Positions 1 through 8,410 are shown, numbered from the stretch's first letter. The stretch: 64,000 nucleotides of DNA from Lentzea guizhouensis (GCF_001701025.1 NZ_CP016793.1:8184001-8248000); one strand, 5' to 3'. The notes: generated from the sequence alone by a model not told the origin. Translations and numbers: made by a program.

Positions 1-612
1 CGTCCAGCTGCTGCTGATGCTCAGCCGCCCCCAGGACCACGACGACCTGGTCGCCTACCTCTCCGGCGGCCACGTGGACGGCTGCCTGCTGGTGAGCCTG
101 CACGGCGACGACCCGCTCCCCCACCGCTTGCACGCACTCGGCCTCCCGGTGGTCGTCGCCGGCAGGCCGCTGGGCTCGGCCGCGGTCCCGTTCGTCGACT
201 CGGACAACTTCACCGGCGGCCTGGAAGCGGCCCGGCACCTGGTGTCCCTCGGCCGCTCGCGGATGGCCACGGTGACGGGCCCGCGCGACATGGCAGCCGG
301 CCAGGACCGGCTGAGCGGCTGGCGGCGGGGCGCCGGCGGAGACCGGCCTGGCGGTGTGGCGGCGGACTCATCGGGGGGCTGCAGGTGCTGCACGCACGGG
401 GGCGGCGGGTGCCGCAGGACGTGGCGGTGGTGGGGTTCGACGACTCGCTGCTGGCCTCGACCGCGACCCCGCCGCTGACGACGGTGCGGCAGGACGTGGA
501 GGAGCTGGGGCGGACGCTGACGTGGAGGCTGTTCGCGGAGCTGGCCGGGGAGGACGGGCTGCCGCCGTCGCTGCTGCTGCCGACGTCGTTGGTGAGGCGG
601 GAGAGCGCGTAG
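1..612 (+). pseudogene. LacI-family regulator remnant, CebR paralogue (5' end outside window)
   Basis: This is the sugar-binding half of a LacI/GalR repressor. Frame 2 matches the CebR-like protein at 5393-6412 closely up to the motif DRLSGWR (ending near 325), and frame 1 resumes that match from about 379 to the stop at 610-612, including the family motif VAVVGFDDS. Aligning the two genes, 59 bases here (326-384) replace 159 bases in the intact copy (6026-6184). That is a net loss of 100 bases, which breaks the frame and removes about 33 residues of the effector domain. The two copies flank the cebEFG-bglC genes in the same orientation. The DNA-binding domain lies left of the window, so a truncated DNA-binding peptide might still be made. 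The family call is firm; non-function is inferred from the lesion. Confidence 0.85.
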
Positions 613-775
613 GGGCGGCGCCGACCCGGATGCGCGCCGCGTGCCGTCCGGCGTTCCACCGACCACTCCGAGTGCGGCCACCCGCGTGAACCCCCACTCC
701 CCCAACCGGTCCCGCACCCGCCGAAGCGGTCTGTACCTGTACCCGCACCGAGCGTTAACCCAAACGACATCATTC

Positions 776-789
776 CGGGAACGCTCCCA
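776..789. promoter_or_regulatory. CebR-type operator, distal copy
   Basis: CGGGAACGCTCCCA matches the known actinobacterial CebR box TGGGAGCGCTCCCA at 12 of 14 positions. Its centre lies 140 bases upstream of the centre of the perfect box at 916-929. A weaker GAGCGTTAAC element lies just upstream at 751-759 and resembles the second operator family seen elsewhere in this window. The pair could allow looping repression of the cellobiose operon. The match is seen in the sequence; binding is inferred. Confidence 0.6.
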
Positions 790-875
790 GTTTTCTCAAC
801 TGTGACCTCCGTCAAAACGACGAGGTCACCCCACCCACCAGCGTGGAAACGAGCAGCTCCCGGCCTGGGTGTGTC

Positions 876-929
876 TTGACACACTCTCGACACCAGTACG
901 ACACTCACCGGCACCTGGGAGCGCTCCCA
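876..929 (+). promoter_or_regulatory. Promoter and perfect CebR box of the cellobiose operon
   Basis: A TTGACA -35 element (876-881) is followed by a weak -10 around 897-905 and then by the perfect 14-bp palindrome TGGGAGCGCTCCCA (916-929). This is the published CebR/CelR operator sequence of Streptomyces and Thermobifida. The box would cover the transcription start, which fits repression relieved by cello-oligosaccharides. The first gene starts 33 bases further on. Confidence 0.8.
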
Positions 930-962
930 GAATCCGCCCGCCGAGACCAGAGGAGTTCTCCC

Positions 963-2243
963 GTGCGACACCGTTGGGTCAGCGTGCTGATCTGTGCCGC
1001 CGTGTCCGCCACCGCCACGACCGCGTGCGGGTCGGGCGGGGCCGCTCAGACCGCAGACGGCAAGACCGAGCTGACCATCGCCACGTTCAACGAGTTCGGG
1101 TACGAGGAGCTGTTCAAGGAGTACGAGGCAGCCCACTCGGACATCAAGATCACGCAGCGCAAGACAGGTCAGGGGCAGCCGCACCACCAGAACCTGTTCA
1201 CCAAGCTCGGCGCCGGGTCCGGCCTCGCCGACATCGAAGGTGTCGAAGAGGGCTACCTCAGCCAGGTGATGTCGAAGTCCGGGCAGTTCAACGACCTCAA
1301 GGAGATCGGCCCCAAGGTCGAGGACGGTCGCTGGCTGCAGTGGAAGACCGACGCGATCACCAGCAAGGACGGCAAGCTCATCGGCTACGGCACGGACATC
1401 GGTCCGCTGGCCATGTGCTACCGCAAGGACCTGTTCGCGCAGGCCGGGCTGCCGTCCGACCCCGAGGGCGTGAAGGCGCTCTTCGCCACGTGGGACAGCT
1501 ACTTCGCCGCCGGTGACCAGTTCATCGCGAAGGTCCCCGGCGTCGCCTGGTTCGACAGCGCGGCGCAGGTCTACAACGCGATGCACAACCAGCTGGAGAC
1601 CGGCTACTACGACAAGTCCGACAAGCTCGTCGTGGACACCAACGCCGACATCAAGAAGGACTGGAACACCGTGACCGCGGCTGTCGCGAAGGGACAGTCG
1701 GCGCGGCTCGCGGCGTTCAGCCCCGAGTGGAACACGGGCTTCAAGCTCGGCAAGTTCGCCACCAAGACCTGCCCGTCGTGGATGCTCGGCGTGGTCGAGA
1801 CCCAGGCCGGTCCCGAGAACAAGGGCAAGTGGGCGGTCACCGACGCGTTCCCGAACGGTGGCGGCAACTGGGGCGGCTCGTACCTGACCGTGCCGAAGCA
1901 GAGCAAGAACGCGCAGAAGGCCGCCGAGCTCGCCGCGTGGCTGACCGCGCCGGAGCAGCAGATCAAGGCGTTCAAGGCCAAGGGCACCTTCCCCAGCCAG
2001 GTCAAGGCGCTCGACGCGCCGGAGCTGCTGGAGCAGACCAACGCCTACTTCGGTGACGTCAAGGCCGGCGCGCTGTTCGCCACGCAGGCCAAGAAGATCA
2101 AGGCCGCGCAGTACAAGGGCCCGGCCGATGGTCAGATCCAGGAGACCGTGTTCAGCCCGGCACTGCAGTCGGTCGAGCAGGGCAAGAACTCCGAAGAGGC
2201 GTGGAAGGCCGCTGTCGAGGGCGCTCAGAAGGCGGCCAAGTAG
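963..2243 (+). CDS. cebE: Cello-oligosaccharide ABC transporter substrate-binding lipoprotein
   Basis: Extracellular lipoprotein that captures cellobiose or cello-oligosaccharides and delivers them to the CebFG permease. The GTG start at 963 follows an AGAGGAG ribosome site (949-955) and gives 426 residues. An upstream in-frame extension to 843 would read through the operator and is rejected. The N-terminus has an Arg-containing n-region, a short hydrophobic core and a lipobox-like TTAC before CGSGG, so the mature protein should be a diacylated lipoprotein. The rest is a type 1 extracellular solute-binding protein. It is the first gene of cebEFG-bglC-cebR, and its stop overlaps cebF (TAGTG). 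No ATPase gene follows; in Streptomyces this importer uses the shared ATPase MsiK. Substrate is assigned from the operon and the CebR box. Confidence 0.87.
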   Translation: MRHRWVSVLICAAVSATATTACGSGGAAQTADGKTELTIATFNEFGYEELFKEYEAAHSDIKITQRKTGQGQPHHQNLFTKLGAGSGLADIEGVEEGYLSQVMSKSGQFNDLKEIGPKVEDGRWLQWKTDAITSKDGKLIGYGTDIGPLAMCYRKDLFAQAGLPSDPEGVKALFATWDSYFAAGDQFIAKVPGVAWFDSAAQVYNAMHNQLETGYYDKSDKLVVDTNADIKKDWNTVTAAVAKGQSARLAAFSPEWNTGFKLGKFATKTCPSWMLGVVETQAGPENKGKWAVTDAFPNGGGNWGGSYLTVPKQSKNAQKAAELAAWLTAPEQQIKAFKAKGTFPSQVKALDAPELLEQTNAYFGDVKAGALFATQAKKIKAAQYKGPADGQIQETVFSPALQSVEQGKNSEEAWKAAVEGAQKAAK

Positions 2244-3202
2244 TGACCGCCACTCTCTCCAAGGTGGACCGCGGGCGAGCACAGGAGGCTCGCCCGCGGC
2301 CTCCGCGGCGGTACCGGATGTCCCACGTGGACGCCAAGGTCTCGCCGTACCTGTTCGTCGCACCGTTCTTCGTGCTCTTCGGTGCCATCGGGCTGTTCCC
2401 GTTGCTGTACACGGCCTACGTCTCCCTGTTCGACTGGGAGGTGGGCGCCGACGAGCCGCTGTTCATCGGCCTCGAGAACTACCGGACGTTGTTCGACGAC
2501 GGCCAGTTCTGGAACGCGCTGTTCAACACGTTCAGCATCTTCCTGCTCTCGAGCGTCCCGCAGATCATCGTCGCGGTCGTGATCGCCGCGCTGCTGAACG
2601 CCAACCTGCGCGCCCGCACCGGGTGGCGGATGGGCGTGCTGCTGCCCTACGTCGCGAGCCTCGTGGCGTTGACGATCATCTTCGGCAACCTGTTCGGCCC
2701 GCAGTACGGTCTGGTGAACGACGTGCTCGGCCTGATCGGCATCAGCCCGATCGACTGGCAGGCCAGCACCTTCGGCAGCCACGTCGCGATCGCGTCCATG
2801 GTCAACTGGCGGTGGACCGGGTACAACGCGCTGATCATCCTCGCCGCGATGCAGGCGATCCCGCGCGACGTGTACGAGGCGGCGCTGGTGGACGGCGCGA
2901 GCGCGTTGCGGCGGTTCTTCAGCATCACGCTCCCGATGCTGAAGCCCACGCTGATCTTCGTGATCGTCACCTCGACGATCGGCGGCCTGCAGATCTTCAC
3001 CGAGCCCAAGCTGTTCGAGCCGTCGGGCGGCAGCGGCGGTGGCTCGGAGCACCAGTACCAGACCGTCGTGCTCTACCTGTACCAGACGGCCTTCCAGGGG
3101 CTCGACCTCGGTTACGCCTCCGCGATCGCGTGGACGCTGTTCCTGGTCGTGATCGGTGTCGCGGTCCTCAACTTCTTCCTCACCAGGAGGGCCGTCAAAT
3201 GA
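2243..3202 (+). CDS. cebF: Cello-oligosaccharide ABC transporter permease (MalF type)
   Basis: Membrane component of the cellobiose importer, 319 residues. The GTG start shares a base with the cebE stop codon (TAGTG), indicating translational coupling. A basic N-terminal tail of about 40 residues precedes the first membrane segment (YLFVAPFFVLFGAIGLFP), followed by several further hydrophobic helices. The EAA loop that contacts the ATPase is visible as YEAALVDGASALRRFFSITLP around residue 215. No ATPase is encoded in the operon, so an MsiK-like ATPase elsewhere is expected. The family is certain; the substrate comes from context. Confidence 0.88.
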   Translation: MTATLSKVDRGRAQEARPRPPRRYRMSHVDAKVSPYLFVAPFFVLFGAIGLFPLLYTAYVSLFDWEVGADEPLFIGLENYRTLFDDGQFWNALFNTFSIFLLSSVPQIIVAVVIAALLNANLRARTGWRMGVLLPYVASLVALTIIFGNLFGPQYGLVNDVLGLIGISPIDWQASTFGSHVAIASMVNWRWTGYNALIILAAMQAIPRDVYEAALVDGASALRRFFSITLPMLKPTLIFVIVTSTIGGLQIFTEPKLFEPSGGSGGGSEHQYQTVVLYLYQTAFQGLDLGYASAIAWTLFLVVIGVAVLNFFLTRRAVK

Positions 3203-4014
3203 CGAAGCGACCGTCCTTCGCGATCTACGGCATCCTCGCCGCGTTCGTGCTCGGCTCCGCTTTCCCGTTCTACTGGTCGTTCCTCGTCGCGAGCCGCGAC
3301 AACTCGGTGCTGACCGGTGACTTCACGCTGGTCCCCGGCGGGAACTTCTGGTCGAACGCCGTGCGCGTGTTCGACACGGTCCCGTTCTGGAAGGCACTGG
3401 GCAACAGCTTCATCGTGTCCGGCACGGTGACGCTGTCGGTGGTGCTGCTCTCGACGCTGGCCGGGTTCGCGTTCGCCAAGCTGCGGTTCCGCGGCCGCGG
3501 CGTGCTGTTCCTGTTCGTCGTGGCGACGCTCGCGGTGCCGACCCAGCTCGGCATCATCCCGCTCTACATGGCGATGGCCGAGTTCGGCTGGGCCGGTGAG
3601 CTGGAAGCCGTGATCGTGCCGAACCTCGTCACCGCGTTCGGCGTGTTCTGGATGCGGCAGTACCTCCTCGACGCCATCCCCGACGAACTGGTCGAGGCGG
3701 CGCGGATGGACGGCTGCAGCCTGTGGCGCACGTTCTGGCACGTGGCGCTGCCCGCTGCCCGCCCGGCGGCCGCGATGCTGGGTGTGTTCACGTTCATGCA
3801 GTCCTGGAACGACTTCCTCTGGCCGCTCGTCGTGCTCAACGCCGACAACCCGACTCTCCAGGTCGCCCTGGAGAAGCTGCAGAGCGGCTACTACGTCGAC
3901 TACTCGCTCGTGCTCGCCGGGACCACGCTCGCCACGGTTCCGGTTCTCATCGTGTTCCTCGTGCTCGGGCGGCAGATCGTCGCCGGTGTGATGCAGGGCG
4001 CCGTCAAGGGGTGA
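3199..4014 (+). CDS. cebG: Cello-oligosaccharide ABC transporter permease (MalG type)
   Basis: Second membrane component of the cellobiose importer, 271 residues. The ATG start overlaps the cebF stop (ATGA), with a perfect AGGAGG ribosome site at 3185-3190. About six hydrophobic segments are visible. The EAA loop reads VEAARMDGCSLWRTFWHVALP around residues 160-180, and the C-terminal GAVKG tail is common in this family. It is expected to form the heterodimeric channel with CebF. Two bases separate its stop from the beta-glucosidase gene, so the two are co-transcribed. Confidence 0.88.
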   Translation: MTKRPSFAIYGILAAFVLGSAFPFYWSFLVASRDNSVLTGDFTLVPGGNFWSNAVRVFDTVPFWKALGNSFIVSGTVTLSVVLLSTLAGFAFAKLRFRGRGVLFLFVVATLAVPTQLGIIPLYMAMAEFGWAGELEAVIVPNLVTAFGVFWMRQYLLDAIPDELVEAARMDGCSLWRTFWHVALPAARPAAAMLGVFTFMQSWNDFLWPLVVLNADNPTLQVALEKLQSGYYVDYSLVLAGTTLATVPVLIVFLVLGRQIVAGVMQGAVKG

Positions 4015-4016
4015 AA

Positions 4017-5396
4017 ATGGAGAACATTGTTTTCCCGCAGGGTTTTCTGTGGGGAGCCGCGACCGCGGCGTTCCAGGTTGAAGGCGCGACCGGCATGGAC
4101 GGCCGCACCGACTCCATCTGGGACGCGTTCTGCCGGGTGCCCGGCAAGGTCGTCGGCGGCGACTGCGGCGAACCCGCAGCCGACCACTACCGGCGGTTCG
4201 AGCAGGACGTCGCCATGATGGCCGACCTCGGCCTGAAGGCCTACCGGTTCTCGATCGCGTGGCCGCGGGTGCGCCCGGACGGCGGCGAGGTGAACCCCAA
4301 GGGCCTGGACTTCTACCAGCGGCTCGTGGACACGTTGCTGGCGCACGACATCGTGCCGTGGCCGACGCTGTACCACTGGGACCTGCCGCAGACGCTGGAG
4401 GAGCAGGGCGGCTGGACGTCACGCGAGACCGCGTACCGGTTCGCCGACTACGCGGCGGCGGCCGTCGAGGCGCTCGGTGACCGGGTCGGCACCTGGACGA
4501 CGTTGAACGAGCCGTGGTGCTCGGCGTTCCTCGGGTACGCGGCCGGCGTGCACGCGCCCGGCCGGACCGACCCGAAGGCCGCCGTCGCCGCGGTGCACCA
4601 CCTGCTGCTCGGCCACGGGCTCGCCGCGGACGCCATCCGCGCCGCCCAGCCGGAGTCCAAGGTGGGCATCACGCTCAACATGTACCCGATCATCCCGGTG
4701 GACGCCGGTGACCCGGCGGACCTCGACGTCGCGCGCCGGCTCGACGGGCTGCAGCAGCGGATCTTCCTGGACCCGTTGCTGCGCGGCGAGTACCCGGCCG
4801 ACATCCTCGCGGACCTCGAACCGTACGGGATCCACGAGCACATCAAGGACGGCGACCTCGACATCATCTCAGCGCCGATGGACATGCTTGGCGTGAACTA
4901 CTACTCCGAGCACTACGTCAGCGCGTCGCCGAACGGCAGTGACAGCGCGCCGTCGCCGTGGGTCGGCGTGCAGCACGCGTCGTTCCCCCGCCGTGACGCT
5001 CCCCGCACCGACATGGACTGGGAAGTCCACCCGGACGGCCTCACCGCCGTGCTGCTGCGGCTGCACCACGACTACCCGCGCCTTCCGCTCTACATCACCG
5101 AGAACGGTGCCGCGTTCCGCGACGACTTCTCGGTCAACGGCGCGATCGACGACGTCGACCGGACCGGGTTCATCGCCTCGCACCTGCGTGCGGCGCACAC
5201 GGCCATCGAGGCGGGCGTCGACCTGCGCGGCTACTTCTGCTGGTCGCTGCTGGACAACTTCGAGTGGGCAGAGGGGTACGCGAAGCGGTTCGGCATCGTC
5301 CACGTCGACTACGCGACCCAGGCCCGCACGCCGAAGATGAGTGCGAGGTGGTTCAGCCGGGTGGCCCGCGACAACGCGTTGGTCGCCGTCTCATGA
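4017..5396 (+). CDS. bglC: GH1 beta-glucosidase, intracellular
   Basis: Retaining family GH1 beta-glucosidase of 459 residues that should hydrolyse imported cellobiose to glucose in the cytoplasm; no signal peptide is present. The N-terminal FLWGAATAAFQVEGA signature is intact. The acid/base glutamate sits in TLNEP (E165), and the nucleophile in ITENG (E362). The C-terminal WSLLDNFEWAEGY aglycone-site motif is also present. The length is normal for the family. An alternative GTG start six bases upstream is possible. Its stop overlaps the cebR start (ATGA). It corresponds to BglC, the beta-glucosidase of the Streptomyces cebEFG-bglC operon. Confidence 0.93.
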   Translation: MENIVFPQGFLWGAATAAFQVEGATGMDGRTDSIWDAFCRVPGKVVGGDCGEPAADHYRRFEQDVAMMADLGLKAYRFSIAWPRVRPDGGEVNPKGLDFYQRLVDTLLAHDIVPWPTLYHWDLPQTLEEQGGWTSRETAYRFADYAAAAVEALGDRVGTWTTLNEPWCSAFLGYAAGVHAPGRTDPKAAVAAVHHLLLGHGLAADAIRAAQPESKVGITLNMYPIIPVDAGDPADLDVARRLDGLQQRIFLDPLLRGEYPADILADLEPYGIHEHIKDGDLDIISAPMDMLGVNYYSEHYVSASPNGSDSAPSPWVGVQHASFPRRDAPRTDMDWEVHPDGLTAVLLRLHHDYPRLPLYITENGAAFRDDFSVNGAIDDVDRTGFIASHLRAAHTAIEAGVDLRGYFCWSLLDNFEWAEGYAKRFGIVHVDYATQARTPKMSARWFSRVARDNALVAVS

Positions 5397-6412
5397 CGGA
5401 AGGCAGGAGTCGCCGCCCCGGCCCGCGCATCGAGGAGGTAGCGCGCGTGGCCGGGGTGTCGAAGTCCACCGTCTCGCGGGTCATCAACGGCGAGAAGTAC
5501 GTGAGCGACCGGTCGCGCCAGTCCGTGCACCGCGCGATCGCCCTGCTCGGGTACAGCCCCAACCACGCCGCGCGCACGCTGGCCGGTTCCAAGGCCAACG
5601 CGATCGCGCTGGTGATCTCCGAGCAGGGCAGCCGCGTGCTGGCCGACCCGTTCTTCGCCGGCGTGCTGCGCGGGGTGCACGCCGAGCTGGCCGGGCGGCA
5701 CGTGCAGCTCCTGCTGATGATGAACCAGCCGATGGACGGCGAGGACCAGGTCGCCTACCTCACCGGCGGGCACGTGGACGGCGCGCTCGTCGTGAGCCTG
5801 CACGGCGAGGACCCGTTGCCGCGGACGTTGCACGAGGCGGGGCTGCCCATCGTGGTGGGCGGCCGCCCCCTCGTGGGCGGCACCGTCCCGTTCGTCGACT
5901 CGGACAACTTCAACGGCTCGCTCGAAGCCGTGCGCCTGCTCGTGTCGCTGGGCCGGGAGAAGATCGCCACCATCGCGGGCCCGCGCGACATGGCGGTGGG
6001 CATGGACCGGCTCAGCGGCTGGCGGTGCGGCCTCGCCGAGCACGGCCTGGGCGTGTCCCTGGTGGTGCACAGCGACTTCACCCCGGAAGCAGGCGCGCTG
6101 GCGATGGAGGAGCTGCTGCGGCGGGCACCCGACCTCGACGCGGTGTTCGTCGCGGCGGACATCATGGCGCTCGGTGCCCTGCGCGTGCTGCAGGCCCGCG
6201 GCTACCGCATCCCGGCCGACGTGGCGGTGGTCGGGTTCGACGACTCGGTGCTCGCCTCGAACGCCGTGCCGCCGCTGACCACCGTGCGGCAGGACCTGGA
6301 GCAGTTCGGCCGCACGATGACCTGGCGGCTGCTCGCGGAGCTGGCCGGCGAGGACAAGCTGCCGCTGTCGATGCTGCTGCCGACCTCGCTGGTGCGGCGG
6401 GCGAGCGCCTGA
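5393..6412 (+). CDS. cebR: CebR-like LacI-family repressor of the cellulose/cellobiose regulon
   Basis: LacI/GalR repressor of 339 residues. The helix-turn-helix with hinge lies near the N-terminus (IEEVARVAGVSKSTVSRVIN, about residues 14-33), and the periplasmic-binding-protein-like effector domain follows. The ATG overlaps the bglC stop, so the repressor is translationally coupled to the operon it probably controls. In Streptomyces, cebR usually has its own promoter, so this coupling implies negative feedback. Known CebR proteins bind TGGGAGCGCTCCCA and release it with cellobiose or cellotriose. Matching boxes occur here at 916, 776 (variant), 27698 and 51511 (variant). A decayed paralogue lies at 1-612. 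Confidence 0.88.
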   Translation: MTEGRSRRPGPRIEEVARVAGVSKSTVSRVINGEKYVSDRSRQSVHRAIALLGYSPNHAARTLAGSKANAIALVISEQGSRVLADPFFAGVLRGVHAELAGRHVQLLLMMNQPMDGEDQVAYLTGGHVDGALVVSLHGEDPLPRTLHEAGLPIVVGGRPLVGGTVPFVDSDNFNGSLEAVRLLVSLGREKIATIAGPRDMAVGMDRLSGWRCGLAEHGLGVSLVVHSDFTPEAGALAMEELLRRAPDLDAVFVAADIMALGALRVLQARGYRIPADVAVVGFDDSVLASNAVPPLTTVRQDLEQFGRTMTWRLLAELAGEDKLPLSMLLPTSLVRRASA

Positions 6413-6517
6413 TCGTTCGCCCGCCGTCGAACGCATTCGACGCCGAAGGAGTTGAACCGGCGTCAGGACCAGGCCGTACTACCTGGTGCGTGCGGAAGCG
6501 GAGAACGGGGGTCGCGA

Positions 6518-6823
6518 GTGCGGGCAGGCAGGTTCTCCGGGGACGACTCCCCGGAACTCTCCGAGACGGCGGTGCTGCGCGTGCTGTGGATGACCGCGCA
6601 GGGCATGGTGTGGCCGTGGCTGCTGCAGAGCATGTGCCGCAGGGACGCCATCGAACGCGCCGTGCGGACCGAGCTGATCTCACCGCCGGTCGGTGAGCAC
6701 CTCGGCTACCACATCACGGACGCGGGACGGCGGCGGATCGTGGACTGGTACGAGGAGCACCGGCCCGGCGCCGACGTGGCGGCAGCCGATGCCGAGGAAT
6801 GGCGCGCGGTCACGTTGCGCTGA
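6518..6823 (+). CDS. Small hypothetical protein with winged-helix-like C-terminus
   Basis: Unrecognised protein of about 101 residues. The GTG start at 6518 is preceded by the purine-rich GGAGAACGGGGG; an upstream in-frame start at 6452 is less likely. The second half (residues about 45-85), with alternating helices ending in HLGYHITDAGRRRIVDWYEEH, resembles the wing and final helix of small winged-helix regulators such as PadR or ArsR types. The similarity is by eye only. It stands alone between cebR and a convergent FMN reductase, with a hairpin terminator downstream. No function is assigned. Confidence 0.55.
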   Translation: MRAGRFSGDDSPELSETAVLRVLWMTAQGMVWPWLLQSMCRRDAIERAVRTELISPPVGEHLGYHITDAGRRRIVDWYEEHRPGADVAAADAEEWRAVTLR

Positions 6824-6830
6824 GGTGCGG

Positions 6831-6851
6831 GCGCGGGCTCGACGCCCGCGC
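6831..6851. terminator. Bidirectional hairpin terminator
   Basis: A perfect 8-bp GC stem (GCGCGGGC, 6831-6838, with GCCCGCGC, 6844-6851) and a 5-base loop lie between two convergent genes. There is no T-tract, which is usual for actinobacterial terminators. Confidence 0.55.
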
Positions 6852-6870
6852 TCCACGTTCCACCAGCAGG

Positions 6871-7416
6871 TCAGACGCGTGCGGCCAGGCCCTCGATGAC
6901 CACGCCCAGCTTCTCGGTCACCTCGGGGTCCTCCACCGGGTGCAGGTCGGCGAACCGGACCACCGAGCCCGGGATCGACAACGTCAGGTCCTCGGCGACG
7001 TCGGCGCCGGCGATGCGGACGGCCTTGCGGGCCTCGTCCTGCGCCCACACGCCGCCGTACTGGCCGAACGCGGTGCCGACGACGGCGACCGGCTTGCCGG
7101 ACAGCGCACCGGCGCCGTAAGGGCGGGAGAGCCAGTCGATGGCGTTCTTCAGCACCGCGGGGATGGTGCCGTTGTACTCGGGCGAGACCAGCAGCAGCGC
7201 GTCGGCCTCCTTCGCGGCGTCGCGCAGCTTGGCGGCCTGTGCGGGCACGGTGCCCTCGGCGTCGATGTCCTCGTTGTAGAACGGCACGGCGTCCAGGCCT
7301 TCGAACAGGCCGACCTCGACGTGCTCCGGCGCGATCTGCACGGCGGCCTCGGCGAGCCTGCGGTTGTGCGATCCGGCGCGGAGGCTGCCGACGAGGGTGA
7401 GGATGCGGACGGCCAT
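6871..7416 (-). CDS. NAD(P)H-dependent FMN reductase family protein
   Basis: Flavodoxin-fold oxidoreductase of 181 residues, NADPH-dependent FMN reductase family. It should bind FMN and reduce flavin, quinones or similar acceptors with NAD(P)H. The phosphate-binding loop SLRAGSHNRRLAE lies at residues about 11-23, and the family signature SPEYNGTIPAVLKNAIDWLSR at about 98-118. AGGAG precedes the ATG. It is divergently transcribed from a TetR gene 83 bases away, a common arrangement in which the TetR protein represses the reductase. The physiological substrate is unknown. Confidence 0.85.
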   Translation of the reverse strand: MAVRILTLVGSLRAGSHNRRLAEAAVQIAPEHVEVGLFEGLDAVPFYNEDIDAEGTVPAQAAKLRDAAKEADALLLVSPEYNGTIPAVLKNAIDWLSRPYGAGALSGKPVAVVGTAFGQYGGVWAQDEARKAVRIAGADVAEDLTLSIPGSVVRFADLHPVEDPEVTEKLGVVIEGLAARV

Positions 7417-7450
7417 GGAGAACTCCTGAGGTGCGGGTCTGACAGGGTCA

Positions 7451-7464
7451 CCCGATTAAACGGG
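7451..7464. promoter_or_regulatory. Possible TetR operator in the divergent promoter
   Basis: CCCG-ATTAAA-CGGG is a short interrupted palindrome, the only one I noticed in the 83-bp gap between the FMN reductase and the TetR gene. It is a candidate operator by position only. Confidence 0.3.
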
Positions 7465-7499
7465 ACGCGGCCCGCTTGTCTTCCGGATAGGCTGCGGAG

Positions 7500-8104
7500 G
7501 TGATCGACAGCACATCCCTGCCCCTCGTCGGTGCGGGCAGACCCCTGCGCGCGGACGCGGTGCGCAACCAGGCCAGGCTGCTGGAGGCGGCGGCCCGGCT
7601 GGCGGCCGAACGCGGCGCGGCGGCCCTCACGATGGAGGCGGTCGCGGTAGCGGCCGGGGTCGGCAAGGGCACGGTGTCGCGGCGCTTCGGCGACCGCAAC
7701 GGGCTGCTGCAGGCCCTGCTCGACCACGCGGAACGGCAGTTCCAGGAGGCGTTCCTGAGCGGCCCGCCCCGTTGGGCCCCCAACCCCGCGCTGCTGACCG
7801 GCTGCACGCGTTCGGACCGGCCCTGCTGCACCACGAGCGCGCCCACCTCGACCTCTACCTGGCCGCGGAACCCGGGCCCGGCCGGCGGTTCGCGGTCCCG
7901 GCCAAGCGGCTGCGGCACGCCCACGTCGTGACGCTGGTGCGCGCGCTGCTCCCGGACGCCGACGCCGAGCTGCTCGCCCACACGTTGCTCGCCTCGGTCG
8001 ACCTGGTCCTGGCCGACCACCTGGTCCGCGTGCACGGCATGGCGGTGGACCGGGTGGAGGCGGGCTGGCACGACCTGGTCGACCGGCTGCTCACTCGAGG
8101 TTGA
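7500..8104 (+). pseudogene. TetR-family regulator with a one-base frameshift
   Basis: The N-terminal TetR helix-turn-helix is intact ([23 protein letters not shown], about residues 41-63) in frame 3. Near base 7797 the coding sense moves to frame 2 and continues to the stop at 8102-8104 with normal TetR-type helices (RLHAFGPALLHHERAHLDLYL). Restoring one base between CTGCT and GACCGG gives the continuous ALLDRLHAFG and a protein of about 201 residues. The GTG at 7500 overlaps GGAGG, so translation may be leaderless or the start may lie a little downstream. The likely target is the divergent FMN reductase. A sequencing error is as likely as a real mutation. Confidence 0.72.
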
Positions 8105-8268
8105 GCGCACCCGACCGGAACACGGCGAGCTCGGCCGCGTCGAACCCGGCGGCCTTCACCGCCTCGGCCACTCCTCTTCTGACCCGCGGCAGCTCGACCA
8201 GCTGCGGGTCGAGCTCGACCCGGCCGACGTCGCCGAGGTCGCGCACCCGCAGGTCCCGCGACGGCCGT
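8091..8268 (-). pseudogene. larE: larE remnant, C-terminal end only
   Basis: On the minus strand this stretch reads LRVRDLGDVGRVEL near its start and VFRSGALN near the stop at 8091-8093. It resembles the C-terminus of LarE, the PP-loop sulfurtransferase of nickel-pincer cofactor synthesis, whose last residues typically include RVRHHGDLARIEV and a RSGSLN motif. Nothing upstream of this end piece is present; the sequence switches abruptly to a larB-like start. The end overlaps the TetR 3' end by 14 bases. The identification is by eye from family motifs. Confidence 0.6.
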
Positions 8269-8399
8269 CGTTGTGCCGCACCAGAGTGCGGACGATTGCC
8301 ACGACCTGATCCGCGGTCTTGCCGGTGCCGTACACCACCTCCGGCAGCCCTTGGCGGGCCTCGCGGCCGACGTCGACCCTGGCAAAACCGAGGTCCACG
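8268..8399 (-). pseudogene. larB: larB remnant, N-terminal piece only
   Basis: The minus strand reads DLGFARVDVGREARQG, LPEVVYGTGKTADQVVAIV and RTL, which are the characteristic opening motifs of LarB, the nicotinate-mononucleotide-type carboxylase/hydrolase that starts nickel-pincer synthesis. Only about 45 residues survive. The rest of larB, any larC and most of larE are missing, as if one deletion joined the start of larB to the end of larE. The 5' side is abutted by half of a dispersed repeat (8411-8460). Confidence 0.68.
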
Positions 8400-8410
8400 G
8401 CCTCGCTGTC

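Noticed and set aside
210..2363. Very long minus-strand open frame opposite cebE
   Set aside because: Low-complexity Arg/Leu/Gly-rich composition without domains, caused by high GC in the third codon position of the real gene on the other strand.
6426..6441. GTCGAA-CGCA-TTCGAC hairpin just after cebR as a terminator or operator
   Set aside because: The stem is only 6-7 bp with no T-run and does not match any operator family in the window; too weak to annotate.
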